54,584 nt of DNA. It comes from Ructibacterium gallinarum. Lineage in GTDB: Bacteria; Bacillota; Clostridia; Monoglobales; Monoglobaceae. This document shows, one piece after another, positions 25,577-33,160 of this stretch. The stretch covers positions 1 through 54,584 of the forward strand of contig NZ_JADCKB010000022.1 in assembly GCF_014982785.1 (NCBI RefSeq), given 5' to 3'. Both the position numbers and the translations under genes were made by a program. Position 1 is the stretch's first letter. Each line of letters opens with the position of its first letter. The notes beneath the pieces were generated by a model. That model did not search any database. It saw only the letters and a program-made list of their open reading frames with translations, and was not told the origin of the DNA.

Positions 25577-26800
25577 ATGCCAAGAAAAAAAACAGAAGCT
25601 CCCGAAACGGAGAAAATGGAACCGATTGCAGAGGAAACAGTCGAATCAGTTGAAATGGAGGAACATACTACAGTTGCCATTGAGGAGGAAGAGGCCGGGC
25701 CTGAAGCAGAAATATCCGAGGCGACCGAGCCGATATCCGATGAAGCTGAGATGCAGCAGACGGAACCGGCGCAGGAAGATTTGGAGGAAGACGCTGCCAA
25801 CAGGAATGAGCCGGAGGCGGCGGAAGAGGAGCCGGTATCCGAACTGCCGGAAGAAAATGAGAACAGAGAAATCCCGTCAACACCACAGCAGCTGCATTTG
25901 GGAGTATTGAAGCTGCGGGCAGATGAGGAAGACCGGCAGGAGATGAGTACGCAGGAGCTTATATGGAACGAGCTGGCAAACTACAATCGGACAAAGCGTA
26001 CTGTGCCGGTCACGGTAACGGGTCTTGAAACGACGCAGCTGGCCGGAGACGTTGTAGTTGCATATTACAAGCAGCAGCGCGTTATTGTGCCCATGAGCGA
26101 GATGGCAATCAATTTGTCCGATGATATACGATACCTTGACGGCAGTGTGAAAGACAGGCTCGCAAGAATATGCAATACAATGCTTGGCGCAGAGATTGAC
26201 GTAGTTATCAAGGGAATGGACAAACAAAACAGCAGTGTTGTTGCCAGCCGGAAAGACGCAATGAACAAGAAACGGGAACGGTTCTATTTAACGCCGCTCA
26301 GCGATGGCTTGCCGCAGGTACGTGAGGGCAGAGTTGTGGAAGGTCGGATTATTGCCGTGACGCCGATGGTCGCGCGAATTGAATTGTTTGGCGTAGAGGT
26401 GTCCATGTCGGCCAGTCAGCTTAGCTGGGACTGGATTTCGGATGTATCGGATAAGTTTCACGTTGGGGACAAGATCAATGTCCTGATTGAAAAGCTGGAA
26501 GGAGACAGCGTTGACAATCTGAGGATTACGCCGGATGTGAAAAGCCTGATTCCGAATGTTTCCGTTCAGAATCTTGAAAAGTGTGCAGTGCAGGGAAAGT
26601 ATGTCGGCGAAGTGACGAATATACATAACGGCACGGTGTATTTACGGCTCCAAATCGGAGTGAACGCGATTGCTCATACCAATTATGACAAACGCAATCC
26701 CGGTAAAGGCGACATTGTGAGCTTTGTCGTTACGCGCATCAATCCGGACTATGGCAATGTCACCGGAGTGATAACACGAATTATCAAGCAACATATTTAA
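25577..26800 (+). CDS. S1-domain RNA-binding protein with acidic N-terminus
   Basis: 407 aa. Residues 1-110 are very rich in Glu and Pro. Two S1/OB-type modules follow. The first is at about 248-330 (VREGRVVEGRIIAVTPMVARIELFGVEVSMSASQLSW...F.VGDKINVLI), the second at about 335-405 (GKYVGEVTNIHNGTVYLRLQIGVNAIAH...PGKGDIVSFVVTRIN). S1 proteins usually bind single-stranded RNA. It lies 17 nt after virD4 with a GAGGAGG site and is followed by a terminator, so it closes the transfer operon. Cytoplasmic; role in the element unknown, possibly post-transcriptional control. Confidence 0.75.
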   Translation: MPRKKTEAPETEKMEPIAEETVESVEMEEHTTVAIEEEEAGPEAEISEATEPISDEAEMQQTEPAQEDLEEDAANRNEPEAAEEEPVSELPEENENREIPSTPQQLHLGVLKLRADEEDRQEMSTQELIWNELANYNRTKRTVPVTVTGLETTQLAGDVVVAYYKQQRVIVPMSEMAINLSDDIRYLDGSVKDRLARICNTMLGAEIDVVIKGMDKQNSSVVASRKDAMNKKRERFYLTPLSDGLPQVREGRVVEGRIIAVTPMVARIELFGVEVSMSASQLSWDWISDVSDKFHVGDKINVLIEKLEGDSVDNLRITPDVKSLIPNVSVQNLEKCAVQGKYVGEVTNIHNGTVYLRLQIGVNAIAHTNYDKRNPGKGDIVSFVVTRINPDYGNVTGVITRIIKQHI

Positions 26801-26805
26801 CAAAA

Positions 26806-26846
26806 TGCGGCGAAGAGCTGAAATATGCTCTTCGCTGCTTCTTTTT
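26806..26846 (+). terminator. Rho-independent terminator closing the transfer operon
   Basis: GCGGCGAAGAGC pairs with GCTCTTCGCTGC (one internal mismatch) around an 8-nt loop, followed by TTCTTTTTA. Confidence 0.75.
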
Positions 26847-26865
26847 AAAGAAGGTGTTTTTAAAA

Positions 26866-27213
26866 ATGAACAAATGCTATACGCATTATGAGAATATCAG
26901 TGCATTTCTCCGTAATATAAACGGGAACTGGAGAAACAGCATGTATATTGCCTGTACCATATGCAACTGCCAAAAAGAAGAATGCTGCGGCGATATGCTT
27001 GTCAGTTTCGGCGCTGATGGCGTTCCTGCAATGATTATGGTAACGGATGCAAATTTTTTGTTTGGATCTGTGATAGATAGAACCGAATGCCTTTGCGAAA
27101 TCAGCAACGCAAAATTTCGGTGGCTTTTTGAAAATTATTTACAGCGGCATGCAGATACAAATCCATCGCTTTGCCCGTTTCTACAGTTGACAAAATGGAA
27201 AAAATCCCCGTGA
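26866..27213 (+). CDS. Small Cys-rich hypothetical protein
   Basis: 115 aa from ATG 26866, 9 nt after AGAAGGTG. A Cys cluster (ACTICNCQKEECCG, about 30-43) and later Cys residues suggest a metal-binding or redox fold. No recognised family. Its stop codon lies in the loop of a terminator hairpin (27199-27228), so it is a single-gene unit. Function unknown. Confidence 0.5.
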   Translation: MNKCYTHYENISAFLRNINGNWRNSMYIACTICNCQKEECCGDMLVSFGADGVPAMIMVTDANFLFGSVIDRTECLCEISNAKFRWLFENYLQRHADTNPSLCPFLQLTKWKKSP

Positions 27214-27228
27214 TTACAGGGGATTTTT
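27199..27228 (+). terminator. Rho-independent terminator overlapping a stop codon
   Basis: Stem AAAAATCCCC / GGGGATTTTT with a 9-nt loop (GTGATTACA) containing the TGA of the preceding gene. The T-rich 3' arm serves as the terminator tail. Confidence 0.75.
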
Positions 27229-27352
27229 GGAAAAGTGACTCATATTTAAACAGTTATTTGGATGAGAGGTATTTCAATTTTCCGATAGCAATTTTAAAAT
27301 ATAAGCAAAGACGCATTATTGCGTTTTAGAGATAAAGGATGGTGAAAAGAAA

Positions 27353-27766
27353 ATGAAGAAAAGAAGAAAAATTACCTGCCCGTATTGCGGTGCGGCAGCA
27401 GTCCTGAGAGAAGGTGCATATGTATATGGCGAACGCTCCAAAGGAGAAATGCTTTACGTATGTACAAATTATCCGGCATGTGACGCATATGTGGGCGTAC
27501 ACCACGGAACCAAGCGCCCGCTGGGTACGCTCGCAGACGCAGAGCTGCGGAATAAAAGAATATGGGCGCATAAATTGTTTGACCGAATTTGGCAGAATGG
27601 TCTGATGACGCGGAAAGAGGCATACCGCTGGATGGAATATTTTATGGGAATTCCAAAGGATACCGGGCACATTGCCAATTTTTCAGATTACAGGTGTGAA
27701 GAGTTGATGAAAAAGTGCAGGCAAATACTGATGAATCATCATATTGAACTGCCAATCGGAGCGTAG
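27353..27766 (+). CDS. DUF3268-type zinc-finger protein
   Basis: 137 aa. An N-terminal zinc ribbon (CPYCGA ... YVCTNYPACDAYVG, about 9-45) is followed by GTLADAELRNKRIWAHKLFDRIW and RKEAYRWMEYFMG. This matches the DUF3268 zinc-finger-containing family (PF11672) common in Firmicutes mobile elements and phages. Cytoplasmic; function unknown. It is followed after 12 nt by a sigma-factor gene whose ribosome binding site overlaps its stop, so the two are probably co-expressed. Confidence 0.75.
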   Translation: MKKRRKITCPYCGAAAVLREGAYVYGERSKGEMLYVCTNYPACDAYVGVHHGTKRPLGTLADAELRNKRIWAHKLFDRIWQNGLMTRKEAYRWMEYFMGIPKDTGHIANFSDYRCEELMKKCRQILMNHHIELPIGA

Positions 27767-27778
27767 GAGGTGCCGGTT

Positions 27779-28360
27779 ATGATGAACTGCAGAGAAGAAT
27801 TCTTGATAGAGCATATGCAATCGATTCGCCAACTGGTGAAAAGTGCAATGAAAAAACTTGGAATCCCGCAGGCAGAATATGAGGATTGCTTGCAGGAAGC
27901 GTATATTCTTATATGGAAACAAGCGGATAAATTTGATCCGGATAAGGAATTTGGACCTTTTGCGCGCCGTGTAATAACAAATGGATTGATTGATGTATAC
28001 AAAAGAAACCGGGAGCTAAAGAAAGAACTCCTTTCGTTAGATCACGATATTCGGGATGAGGAAGGCAACGGGTTAGAATTGATCGATTTATTGAAAGGCG
28101 GGAATGAAACTGAAAATCAGGCCTTGCAAAATTTGACCGTTGAACTGCTGCATAAATATATCAAAAACTCCAAAGAAAGCTGTACGGCAGCGTCAACGGT
28201 AAAAGGGTTTGAAGCGCTGGAATTAAAGATAGCAGGATACAGCGGCGAGCAGATTGCGAAAATGTATCATGTTTCATCCAATTCGGTCAGAAGCTGGATG
28301 AGCAATGCAAGAAAGATTTTGTGCCTTGAGGAAAATGTTGCGGCTCTGCTGAAAAACTGA
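27779..28360 (+). CDS. Sigma-70 family (ECF-like) factor
   Basis: 193 aa from ATG 27779 after AGGAGGTG. Region 2 (about 30-80) has YEDCLQEAYILIWKQADKFDPDKEFGPFARRVITNGLIDVYKRN, the usual core-binding and -10 recognition pattern. Region 4 (about 148-185) has FEALELKIAGYSGEQIAKMYHVSSNSVRSWMSNARKIL, a helix-turn-helix for -35 recognition. No region 3. It lies in one unit with the DUF3268 gene upstream and an unknown protein downstream that may be its partner. Likely directs transcription of element genes; target promoters unknown. Confidence 0.8.
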   Translation: MMNCREEFLIEHMQSIRQLVKSAMKKLGIPQAEYEDCLQEAYILIWKQADKFDPDKEFGPFARRVITNGLIDVYKRNRELKKELLSLDHDIRDEEGNGLELIDLLKGGNETENQALQNLTVELLHKYIKNSKESCTAASTVKGFEALELKIAGYSGEQIAKMYHVSSNSVRSWMSNARKILCLEENVAALLKN

Positions 28361-28440
28361 TTCCTAAGGATGGAAAAACATTGCGTTTTCAAGAACTTTT
28401 TCGTAAGGGTATAGTAGAACAATATGAGGAGGCATGGTCA

Positions 28441-29121
28441 ATGGTTACATATTTGACGGCATTGGGCAGGTTGATTACGAAAGAGGATAACGGAACGCAA
28501 ATCCCGGTTGTTGTAATCGGGAGCGAGGAATATCATTTGGATGCGGATGAGCTTATGGTATGGAGCAGCTTGCACTGGAACTTCCTGAATCAATCGGATT
28601 TGGAGAAAGAGTACCTGAGCAGACGCAGCCGGGCAAGAATTTACAATGACGTATCGTTTGAATCTCTCGTGCAAAGACTCAAAATACGAAAACTGATTGC
28701 AGAATACACAGATTATTTGGCGGCAGATGCATTGTACGGGTTATTGAGCGAGTTGCAAATTCGTCCGGTTCGGTTTGGGCTATGGGATAAAATCCGGAGC
28801 TGTTGTTATTTATATTTTGTAAAAGGCATTCCGATGCGTGAATGCATTGACGGATACTTTGGCACAGCAATAACACCGAATGAAAAGAAGGTGCTGCTGC
28901 TCTCCAAATCAACAGGGGTCACGGCCGCAGAAATCATACAATGCGCCGAGAAAAATATTCAAAAGTTAGGTAGCGAGGACGACGTCATGGATAAATTGTA
29001 TATTGCTTCGGATGAGACAGCGGATACCCTCATGACAGCCTCCAGATTCAGTAGGTTAAAGTCAGATGTTCTGCAAGCGGTTGCAAACTTATATTTAAAA
29101 AAGAAAATTATATTTGAATAA
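28441..29121 (+). CDS. Unknown protein downstream of the sigma factor
   Basis: 226 aa from ATG 28441, 8 nt after GAGGAGG at 28426-28432; an upstream TTG at 28381 has no such site. Predicted mostly helical with several Arg-rich stretches (YLSRRSRARIYNDVSFESLVQRLKIRKLI) and a helix-turn-helix-like segment (SKSTGVTAAEIIQCAEKNIQKLG). No known family. Its position 80 nt after a sigma factor suggests a regulatory partner such as an accessory or anti-sigma factor, but nothing in the sequence proves this. Confidence 0.45.
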   Translation: MVTYLTALGRLITKEDNGTQIPVVVIGSEEYHLDADELMVWSSLHWNFLNQSDLEKEYLSRRSRARIYNDVSFESLVQRLKIRKLIAEYTDYLAADALYGLLSELQIRPVRFGLWDKIRSCCYLYFVKGIPMRECIDGYFGTAITPNEKKVLLLSKSTGVTAAEIIQCAEKNIQKLGSEDDVMDKLYIASDETADTLMTASRFSRLKSDVLQAVANLYLKKKIIFE

Positions 29122-29128
29122 AAATCGA

Positions 29129-29163
29129 AGCAGTCCAACGCGCGTTTGTTGGGCTGTTTTTTT
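29129..29163 (+). terminator. Rho-independent terminator
   Basis: CAGTCCAAC / GTTGGGCTG stem with one G-T pair, 8-nt loop, followed by TTTTTTT. It ends the sigma-factor unit. Confidence 0.8.
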
Positions 29164-29176
29164 GAGGAGGAATATC

Positions 29177-29617
29177 ATGCCGGACATAATCTTTAAAAGA
29201 ATTATGGGAGGAATCTTGCTTGGAAGCGGCTGTCTCGTTGTAGGTGTTGTCAGCTTTATTGCATACGGCGATAGCGTACTGCTATGTCTTAGTGTGATAG
29301 TGTCAGCGGGTATGGTTTTGAAAGCGTGGCTGCTCTGCAAACGTTTTAAGAATAACCAATTTATAAAAATTGTCGGTGTTTGCACAAAAGTGGACAGACC
29401 GTTGTTTTCCAAGACCAAGTCGGCAGAAATACAGACTGACGATAAAACGATGCGCGTGTGCATTCCGAAAGAAACAAAACTTGCTGTCAATAAAATCTAC
29501 GCCTTTTATTTTGCCAAAAAGCCGGAGGAAATGCCAAAGAGTATCAATCAACGTATTGCAAACAAAATGAATGCAGATAATTTTCTCGGTTGTGAAGAAA
29601 TAGAAGACCAACTATGA
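29177..29617 (+). CDS. Small membrane protein with two N-terminal helices
   Basis: 146 aa from ATG 29177 after GAGGAGGAA. Two adjacent hydrophobic helices (about 8-32 and 34-50) are followed by a basic loop and a soluble, beta-rich domain of about 80 residues that may be OB-like (FIKIVGVCTKV, SAEIQTDDKTMRVCIPKE, YAFYFAKKPEE). No family recognised. It directly precedes the second IS110 element; its own reading frame is complete. Confidence 0.5.
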   Translation: MPDIIFKRIMGGILLGSGCLVVGVVSFIAYGDSVLLCLSVIVSAGMVLKAWLLCKRFKNNQFIKIVGVCTKVDRPLFSKTKSAEIQTDDKTMRVCIPKETKLAVNKIYAFYFAKKPEEMPKSINQRIANKMNADNFLGCEEIEDQL

Positions 29618-29715
29618 AATGTCAAGAGAAAAATGAAAAAAATTTAAGCGGGTAAAAAAGAGTATGGCAAACAAGGGATACCTAAAGTACCCCAACCACA
29701 GAAATGATACAGCAA

Positions 29716-30879
29716 TTACGGCAGATCAAACCGAATGTTTTTTGTCAGCAGCGTAAAAAGTACGCGCACCAGTTTGTGTGCGGTATGACCCAAAGCACAG
29801 TAGTGGGACTTTCCTTGCGCAACTTTTGAAGCGTAATATTGCGCAAACGTATGGTTGTTTCGAACTACATTATGCGCGGCATTGATGAGTGCGTAACGAA
29901 GCATGGAGTTACCGCGTTTAGACATTCTGGTGCTGCGTGCCGTAAAATTGCCCGATTGAATCACAGCCGGATCAAGACCTGCGAAAGCAAGAAGTTTGGC
30001 GGGGCTGGAGAAGCGTGTAACGTCCCCGATGACAGAAAGAATCATTGCGCCATTGATGTGCCCGATCCCTGGGACTGTCATGATGGGAGAATTGAGGTTG
30101 TCCATAATGCCGACAATCTCGTGTTCCACTTGGTTGAGCTGTTCGGAAAACAATTCGATTTGCGCTATGGTTTGTTTGATTTGCAGAGCTAGAGAAGGAT
30201 GGTCGGTACCAATGGATTGCCTTGCCAGTTCGCGTAAGTGCACAGCATCGGCTTTGGTGTATTTTCCTCTGGAGGCTTTCTGAAGCAGGTTTGAAAGGTA
30301 TGTAAGGTGTAGGGATTGTACCTCTGAGGGGCGGGGATGGAGTTTGAGCAGGGTGTAGGATACATTGATATGAAGCCCTGCCCGGAAAAAGCCATTCAAC
30401 TCTGGAAAAAGCTGGTCGACAAAAGCACCAAGCTGGATTTTACAACGTGTGCGCAACAAAATCAGGTTTTGTCTGGTCTTGCACAGCCCACGAAGTTTTA
30501 GCAATTGGATGTCATCCGGTTCAAGCGGACAGTAACCATCGATCATCATAGATTTGGCAATAAGAAAGGAATCAATCTTGTCTGTTTTGGTTTTGCGGAT
30601 TGCACTTTTACGCAGAGCGGCTGTTTGCAAAGGATTAAGCAGGGCGACTTGGTAAGCGTTTTGAACGAGGTAAGCGATGAGATTTTCGCCGTAGTGGGCG
30701 GTTGATTCCAATCCGATGAGCAGGGAATCGCAAGGAAATTCGTCCAGCCTGCTTTTGAGTTTTGCAAAACCGGAGCAGGAATTGTTGAATGAAAAAGGTT
30801 TTAAAATCACCTCGCCATCCGAGGTGATTGCCGCGGCAACATGTGAGGCCTTGGCGACATCGATGCCAAGATAGATCAT
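29716..30879 (-). CDS. IS110-family transposase (DEDD recombinase), second type
   Basis: 387 aa from ATG at 30879 (minus strand), preceded by AGGAG. The start IYLGIDVAKASHVAA (Asp), GLESTAHYG (Glu) and KTDKIDSFLIA (Asp pair) form the DEDD site. The C-terminal Tnp_20 domain has VPGIGHINGAMILSVIGD, LLAFAGLDPAVIQSGNF with the catalytic-type serine, and SKRGNSMLRYALI. Intact. It is clearly divergent from the transposase at 7564-8748, so the two elements are independent acquisitions and not duplicates. Confidence 0.93.
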   Translation of the reverse strand: MIYLGIDVAKASHVAAAITSDGEVILKPFSFNNSCSGFAKLKSRLDEFPCDSLLIGLESTAHYGENLIAYLVQNAYQVALLNPLQTAALRKSAIRKTKTDKIDSFLIAKSMMIDGYCPLEPDDIQLLKLRGLCKTRQNLILLRTRCKIQLGAFVDQLFPELNGFFRAGLHINVSYTLLKLHPRPSEVQSLHLTYLSNLLQKASRGKYTKADAVHLRELARQSIGTDHPSLALQIKQTIAQIELFSEQLNQVEHEIVGIMDNLNSPIMTVPGIGHINGAMILSVIGDVTRFSSPAKLLAFAGLDPAVIQSGNFTARSTRMSKRGNSMLRYALINAAHNVVRNNHTFAQYYASKVAQGKSHYCALGHTAHKLVRVLFTLLTKNIRFDLP

Positions 30880-30908
30880 AGTGCATATCACTCCTTGAAA
30901 GTTATTGT

Positions 30909-31061
30909 GACGACTGTGTTCCACAAGCATCTATCCTTGTAGCCTTGCATGAAATAAAAGCTCTGCGGCTTATCCAACCAATTAACAATTAAGATAGAAG
31001 CTGTGGCCATACACTCCTACAAATAGTCAAGCTATAGGCAAAATCAACAGTCCACAGCGTC
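30909..31061 (-). ncRNA. Probable bridge RNA of IS110 copy 2
   Basis: On the minus strand upstream of the transposase, an RNA of about 153 nt is closed by GACGCTGTG pairing with CACAG(T)CGTC (+ strand 31053-31061 with 30909-30918, one bulge). A second dyad CTGTGG/CCACAG frames a loop with ACTATTTGTAGGAG, the motif shared with the first element. A TATAAT lies just upstream on the minus strand. Same length and position as the candidate in copy 1. Confidence 0.6.
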
Positions 31062-31154
31062 TGTCTCAATTATAACAAAAACAAAGAAAGGAGCGTATGA
31101 TTACGCGTGTTTTTGTCACGTATATATCATACAAGGTATAAATGAATAAACCAC

Positions 31155-31192
31155 TTGACCGTATGGCATAATTATGGTATAATAATACCATA
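31155..31192 (+). promoter_or_regulatory. Promoter and operator of the first TA module
   Basis: TTGACC (31155-31160), 17-nt spacer, TATAAT (31178-31183). An inverted repeat TATGGTAT-AATA-ATACCATA (31173-31192) covers the -10, as expected for autorepression by a Phd/YefM antitoxin. Confidence 0.8.
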
Positions 31193-31208
31193 AAAGGAGG
31201 GCGATAGT

Positions 31209-31469
31209 ATGCCGCAAATTATTCCGATAAAAGATTTGAAAAACACAAGTGAAGTATCAGAAAGATGTCATAGCATAGACGAGCCTGTGTTCATCACAAA
31301 AAACGGTTATGGAGATATGGTTATAATGAGCATAGAAGCATATGAGAAGATGGCGTATATGAATGATATTTACGAAAAAATCCAGCAGGGAGAAAAATCA
31401 ATTGATAACAACAGAGTTATGACCGCTAAGCAATCTGTTGAGGAACTTAGGAGTAAATATGAAATATGA
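31209..31469 (+). CDS. Phd/YefM-family antitoxin
   Basis: 86 aa. The N-terminal domain IIPIKDLKNTSEVSERCHSIDEPVFITKNGYGDMVIMSIEAYEKM is the typical Phd/YefM DNA-binding fold, followed by a C-terminal helix that would bind the toxin. The toxin gene overlaps by 11 nt. It would neutralise the ParE/RelE toxin and repress the promoter at 31155. Such modules stabilise mobile elements. Confidence 0.88.
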   Translation: MPQIIPIKDLKNTSEVSERCHSIDEPVFITKNGYGDMVIMSIEAYEKMAYMNDIYEKIQQGEKSIDNNRVMTAKQSVEELRSKYEI

Positions 31470-31770
31470 CATTATTTTATCAGAGGAAGCACACAGCGAT
31501 GTTGACAGCGTTTTGCATTATATTGTCAATGTGCTGAAAAATCCGACAGCTGCCAAAAATTTACTTGATAAGATAGAGAAAGTCTATACTGACATTGCGA
31601 ATAATCCGTTTATGTACGCGTATTGTAATAACAGCCGGTTGCAAAATGATGAATACAGAAAAGTGGTAATCAACCATTATGTGCTGATATACCGTGTTGA
31701 TGAAGCGAAGAACACAGTATTTGTTGTACGACTTTTCTACGGCCGACAAAATTATATTGCATTGATTTAA
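31459..31770 (+). CDS. ParE/RelE-family toxin
   Basis: 103 aa from ATG 31459, preceded by TAGGAG inside the antitoxin gene. DIILSEEAHSDVDSVLHYIVNVLKNPTAAKNLLDKIEKV and NDEYRKVVINHYVLIYRVDEAKNTVFVVRLFYGRQNY are the RelE/ParE fold signatures. Closer in layout to ParE (gyrase-targeting) than to mRNA-cleaving RelE, but the target cannot be read from sequence. Appears intact. Confidence 0.85.
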   Translation: MKYDIILSEEAHSDVDSVLHYIVNVLKNPTAAKNLLDKIEKVYTDIANNPFMYAYCNNSRLQNDEYRKVVINHYVLIYRVDEAKNTVFVVRLFYGRQNYIALI

Positions 31771-31836
31771 TGAAATAAGAGTGGATATTTTTAAATGAAT
31801 TGCATAATATATAAAAGCAGATGTATAGTAAAATGC

Positions 31837-31865
31837 TTGACATTTGCTTTAAAACGCGATATAAT
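31837..31865 (+). promoter_or_regulatory. Promoter of the RelB-YoeB module
   Basis: TTGACA (31837-31842), 17-nt spacer, TATAAT (31860-31865), followed by an AGAGGAG ribosome binding site. Confidence 0.85.
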
Positions 31866-31888
31866 ATCTGTAGAGAGGAGTGAGCTGC

Positions 31889-32149
31889 ATGGCACAAATT
31901 AGTTTGCGTGTTGATGATACTGTAAAACTGAATGCGGAAAAAACGTTGGATGAAATCGGTTTGAGCATGTCTTCTGCAATCAACATTTTTTTGAAAACGG
32001 TAGCAAGGGAAAAGCGTATCCCATTTGAATTATCTGCCGATCCGTTTTATTCTGAAAACAATATGCGTTATTTGGAAAGCATGATGCGGGATATAAAGGA
32101 TGGAAAAGCAAAATTCTCAGAGCATGAGTTAATTGAGGTGGACGAATGA
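31889..32149 (+). CDS. RelB/DinJ-family antitoxin
   Basis: 86 aa from ATG 31889 after GAGGAG. AQISLRVDDTVKLNAEKTLDEIGLSMSSAINIFLKTVAREKRIPFEL is a clear RelB/DinJ ribbon-helix-helix N-terminus. Its stop overlaps the start of a YoeB-like toxin reading frame (ATGA at 32146-32149). The toxin frame is broken, so the antitoxin may persist as an orphan. Confidence 0.88.
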   Translation: MAQISLRVDDTVKLNAEKTLDEIGLSMSSAINIFLKTVAREKRIPFELSADPFYSENNMRYLESMMRDIKDGKAKFSEHELIEVDE

Positions 32150-32408
32150 GATTGCTGTGGGAAGACAGAGCTAGGGATGATTATTTATATTTTGGCAGCA
32201 GCAGGACAAAAAAATACTTAAAAAGATAAATGCTCTCATAAAAGATATTCAGAGAAATACGTTTGAGGGAATCGGAAAGCCTGAGCCGTTAAAAGGAACC
32301 CTGAACGGATGGTGGAGCAGACGTATTGACGAATGCAATCGTATTGTCTATTACGAAGAAAATGGAATAATATTTGTTGTTTCCTGTAAAGGTCATTATG
32401 AACAATGA
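32146..32408 (+). pseudogene. YoeB-family toxin, frameshifted
   Basis: Starts MRLLWEDRARDDYLY, the usual YoeB N-terminus, then shifts frame at the T-run around 32190-32196 and stops at 32229. Reading on in the shifted frame gives WQQQDKKILKKINALI, then KPEPLKGTLNGWWSRRIDE and NRIVYYEENGIIFVVSCKGHYEQ, the complete C-terminus with the His and Tyr expected at the end of YoeB. One small indel inactivates an otherwise well-preserved toxin, so the loss is recent or an assembly error. Confidence 0.85.
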
Positions 32409-32439
32409 AACAAAAACACAATATATAGATAAAAACGAC

Positions 32440-32468
32440 TTGACAAAATCAATATATTGTGTTATTAT
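32440..32468 (+). promoter_or_regulatory. Promoter of structured RNA copy 1
   Basis: TTGACA (32440-32445), 17-nt spacer, TATTAT (32463-32468). Confidence 0.75.
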
Positions 32469-32474
32469 AAAATC

Positions 32475-32606
32475 ATAAATTATTTATGTGCGTGGAAACT
32501 TTTCCGAGGATTTTTTATAAAATCTTTAGCATACGAATGTCGTGATTGTAATCAAAGCCAATAGCATATCTATGCCCGTTTGGGGATAGATGCTATTGGC
32601 TTTTTT
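32475..32606 (+). ncRNA. Three-copy structured RNA, copy 1
   Basis: Begins with conserved TATGTGCGTGGA. Hairpin A is GGAA/TTCC. Hairpin B is GAGGATTTT/AAAATCTTT. Conserved AGCATAC follows, then hairpin C TACGA/TTGTA with loop ATGTCGTGA. It ends with a long terminator stem (AGCCAATAGC / GCTATTGGCT) and TTTTTT. Copies 2 and 3 (44714 and 53166) keep the single-stranded blocks and change stem bases in pairs. The next gene is ssb, with no separate promoter seen. No match to a named RNA family that I can recall. Confidence 0.85.
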
Positions 32607-32654
32607 ATATATATCAATAAATTTAAAGCCAAATGGCAGAAAGGGGAATGGATT

Positions 32655-33062
32655 ATGGTAATCATAATCGGACGAGTGACCAAAGACCTGGAACCGCAGA
32701 CAAGCCCTACCGGGAAAACCTATATCAATTTTGACCTTGCGGAAAATATAGGCTTTGGCGAGAATGCAGAAACGGTGTTTCACAGATGTACAATCTGGGG
32801 CGAAGAGCTTGTTGACCGGATTGTAAAGGCGAAGGTTCAGAAAGGCAGTTTGCTTCAGGTGATAGGAGAGCAAAAGCTGGACACCTATGCAAGAAAAGAC
32901 ACCGGAGAAATTGTGGTCGCCTCCAATATTGGGGTGTGGCACTGGAGTTATGTACCGCTCGGCAGCAAAAAAGCGGATGACAAAACCGGAACTGAAAATG
33001 CAGGCCCGGAAGGGTATTATGATTTACCCACCGAGGACTGTGACGATGGATTGCCGGCATAA
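32655..33062 (+). CDS. ssb: Single-stranded DNA-binding protein
   Basis: 135 aa from ATG 32655 after AGAAAGGGGA. OB-fold: VIIIGRVTKDLEPQTSPTGKTYINFDLAEN, VFHRCTIWGEELVDRI, KGSLLQVIGEQKLDTYARKDTGE. The acidic C-terminal tip ends DDGLPA, close to the DDDLPF-type protein-interaction tail. SSBs are frequent on conjugative elements, where they protect transferred single-stranded DNA. It is the first gene after RNA copy 1. Confidence 0.85.
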   Translation: MVIIIGRVTKDLEPQTSPTGKTYINFDLAENIGFGENAETVFHRCTIWGEELVDRIVKAKVQKGSLLQVIGEQKLDTYARKDTGEIVVASNIGVWHWSYVPLGSKKADDKTGTENAGPEGYYDLPTEDCDDGLPA

Positions 33063-33073
33063 GCTGCGGGCAT

Positions 33074-33121
33074 AGAGGGGAATTGTATTGAGTTTGACTC
33101 GTGCGATTCCCCTCTTTTTTG
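33074..33121 (+). terminator. Rho-independent terminator after ssb
   Basis: AGAGGGGAAT pairs with ATTCCCCTCT around a longer loop, followed by TTTTTTG. Confidence 0.8.
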
Positions 33122-33160
33122 TTTTATGATAATTTATTTGATTCAGAAAGGATGAAGAAC

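Larger units (their letters stand above)
29640..31075 (-). mobile_element. IS110-family insertion sequence, copy 2 (boundaries approximate)
   Basis: Transposase 29716-30879 on the minus strand plus an upstream non-coding region (about 30909-31061) with the same layout and a shared core (CTCCTACAAATAGTCAA at 31013) as IS110 copy 1. No clear terminal inverted repeats were found, as is usual for the IS110 subgroup. It lies between a membrane-protein gene and a toxin-antitoxin module. Confidence 0.7.

Noticed and set aside
32475-32606. The three-copy RNA as a self-cleaving ribozyme or known riboswitch
   Set aside because: I could not fit hammerhead, twister or pistol cores or a familiar riboswitch core; the features seen are hairpins plus an intrinsic terminator only.
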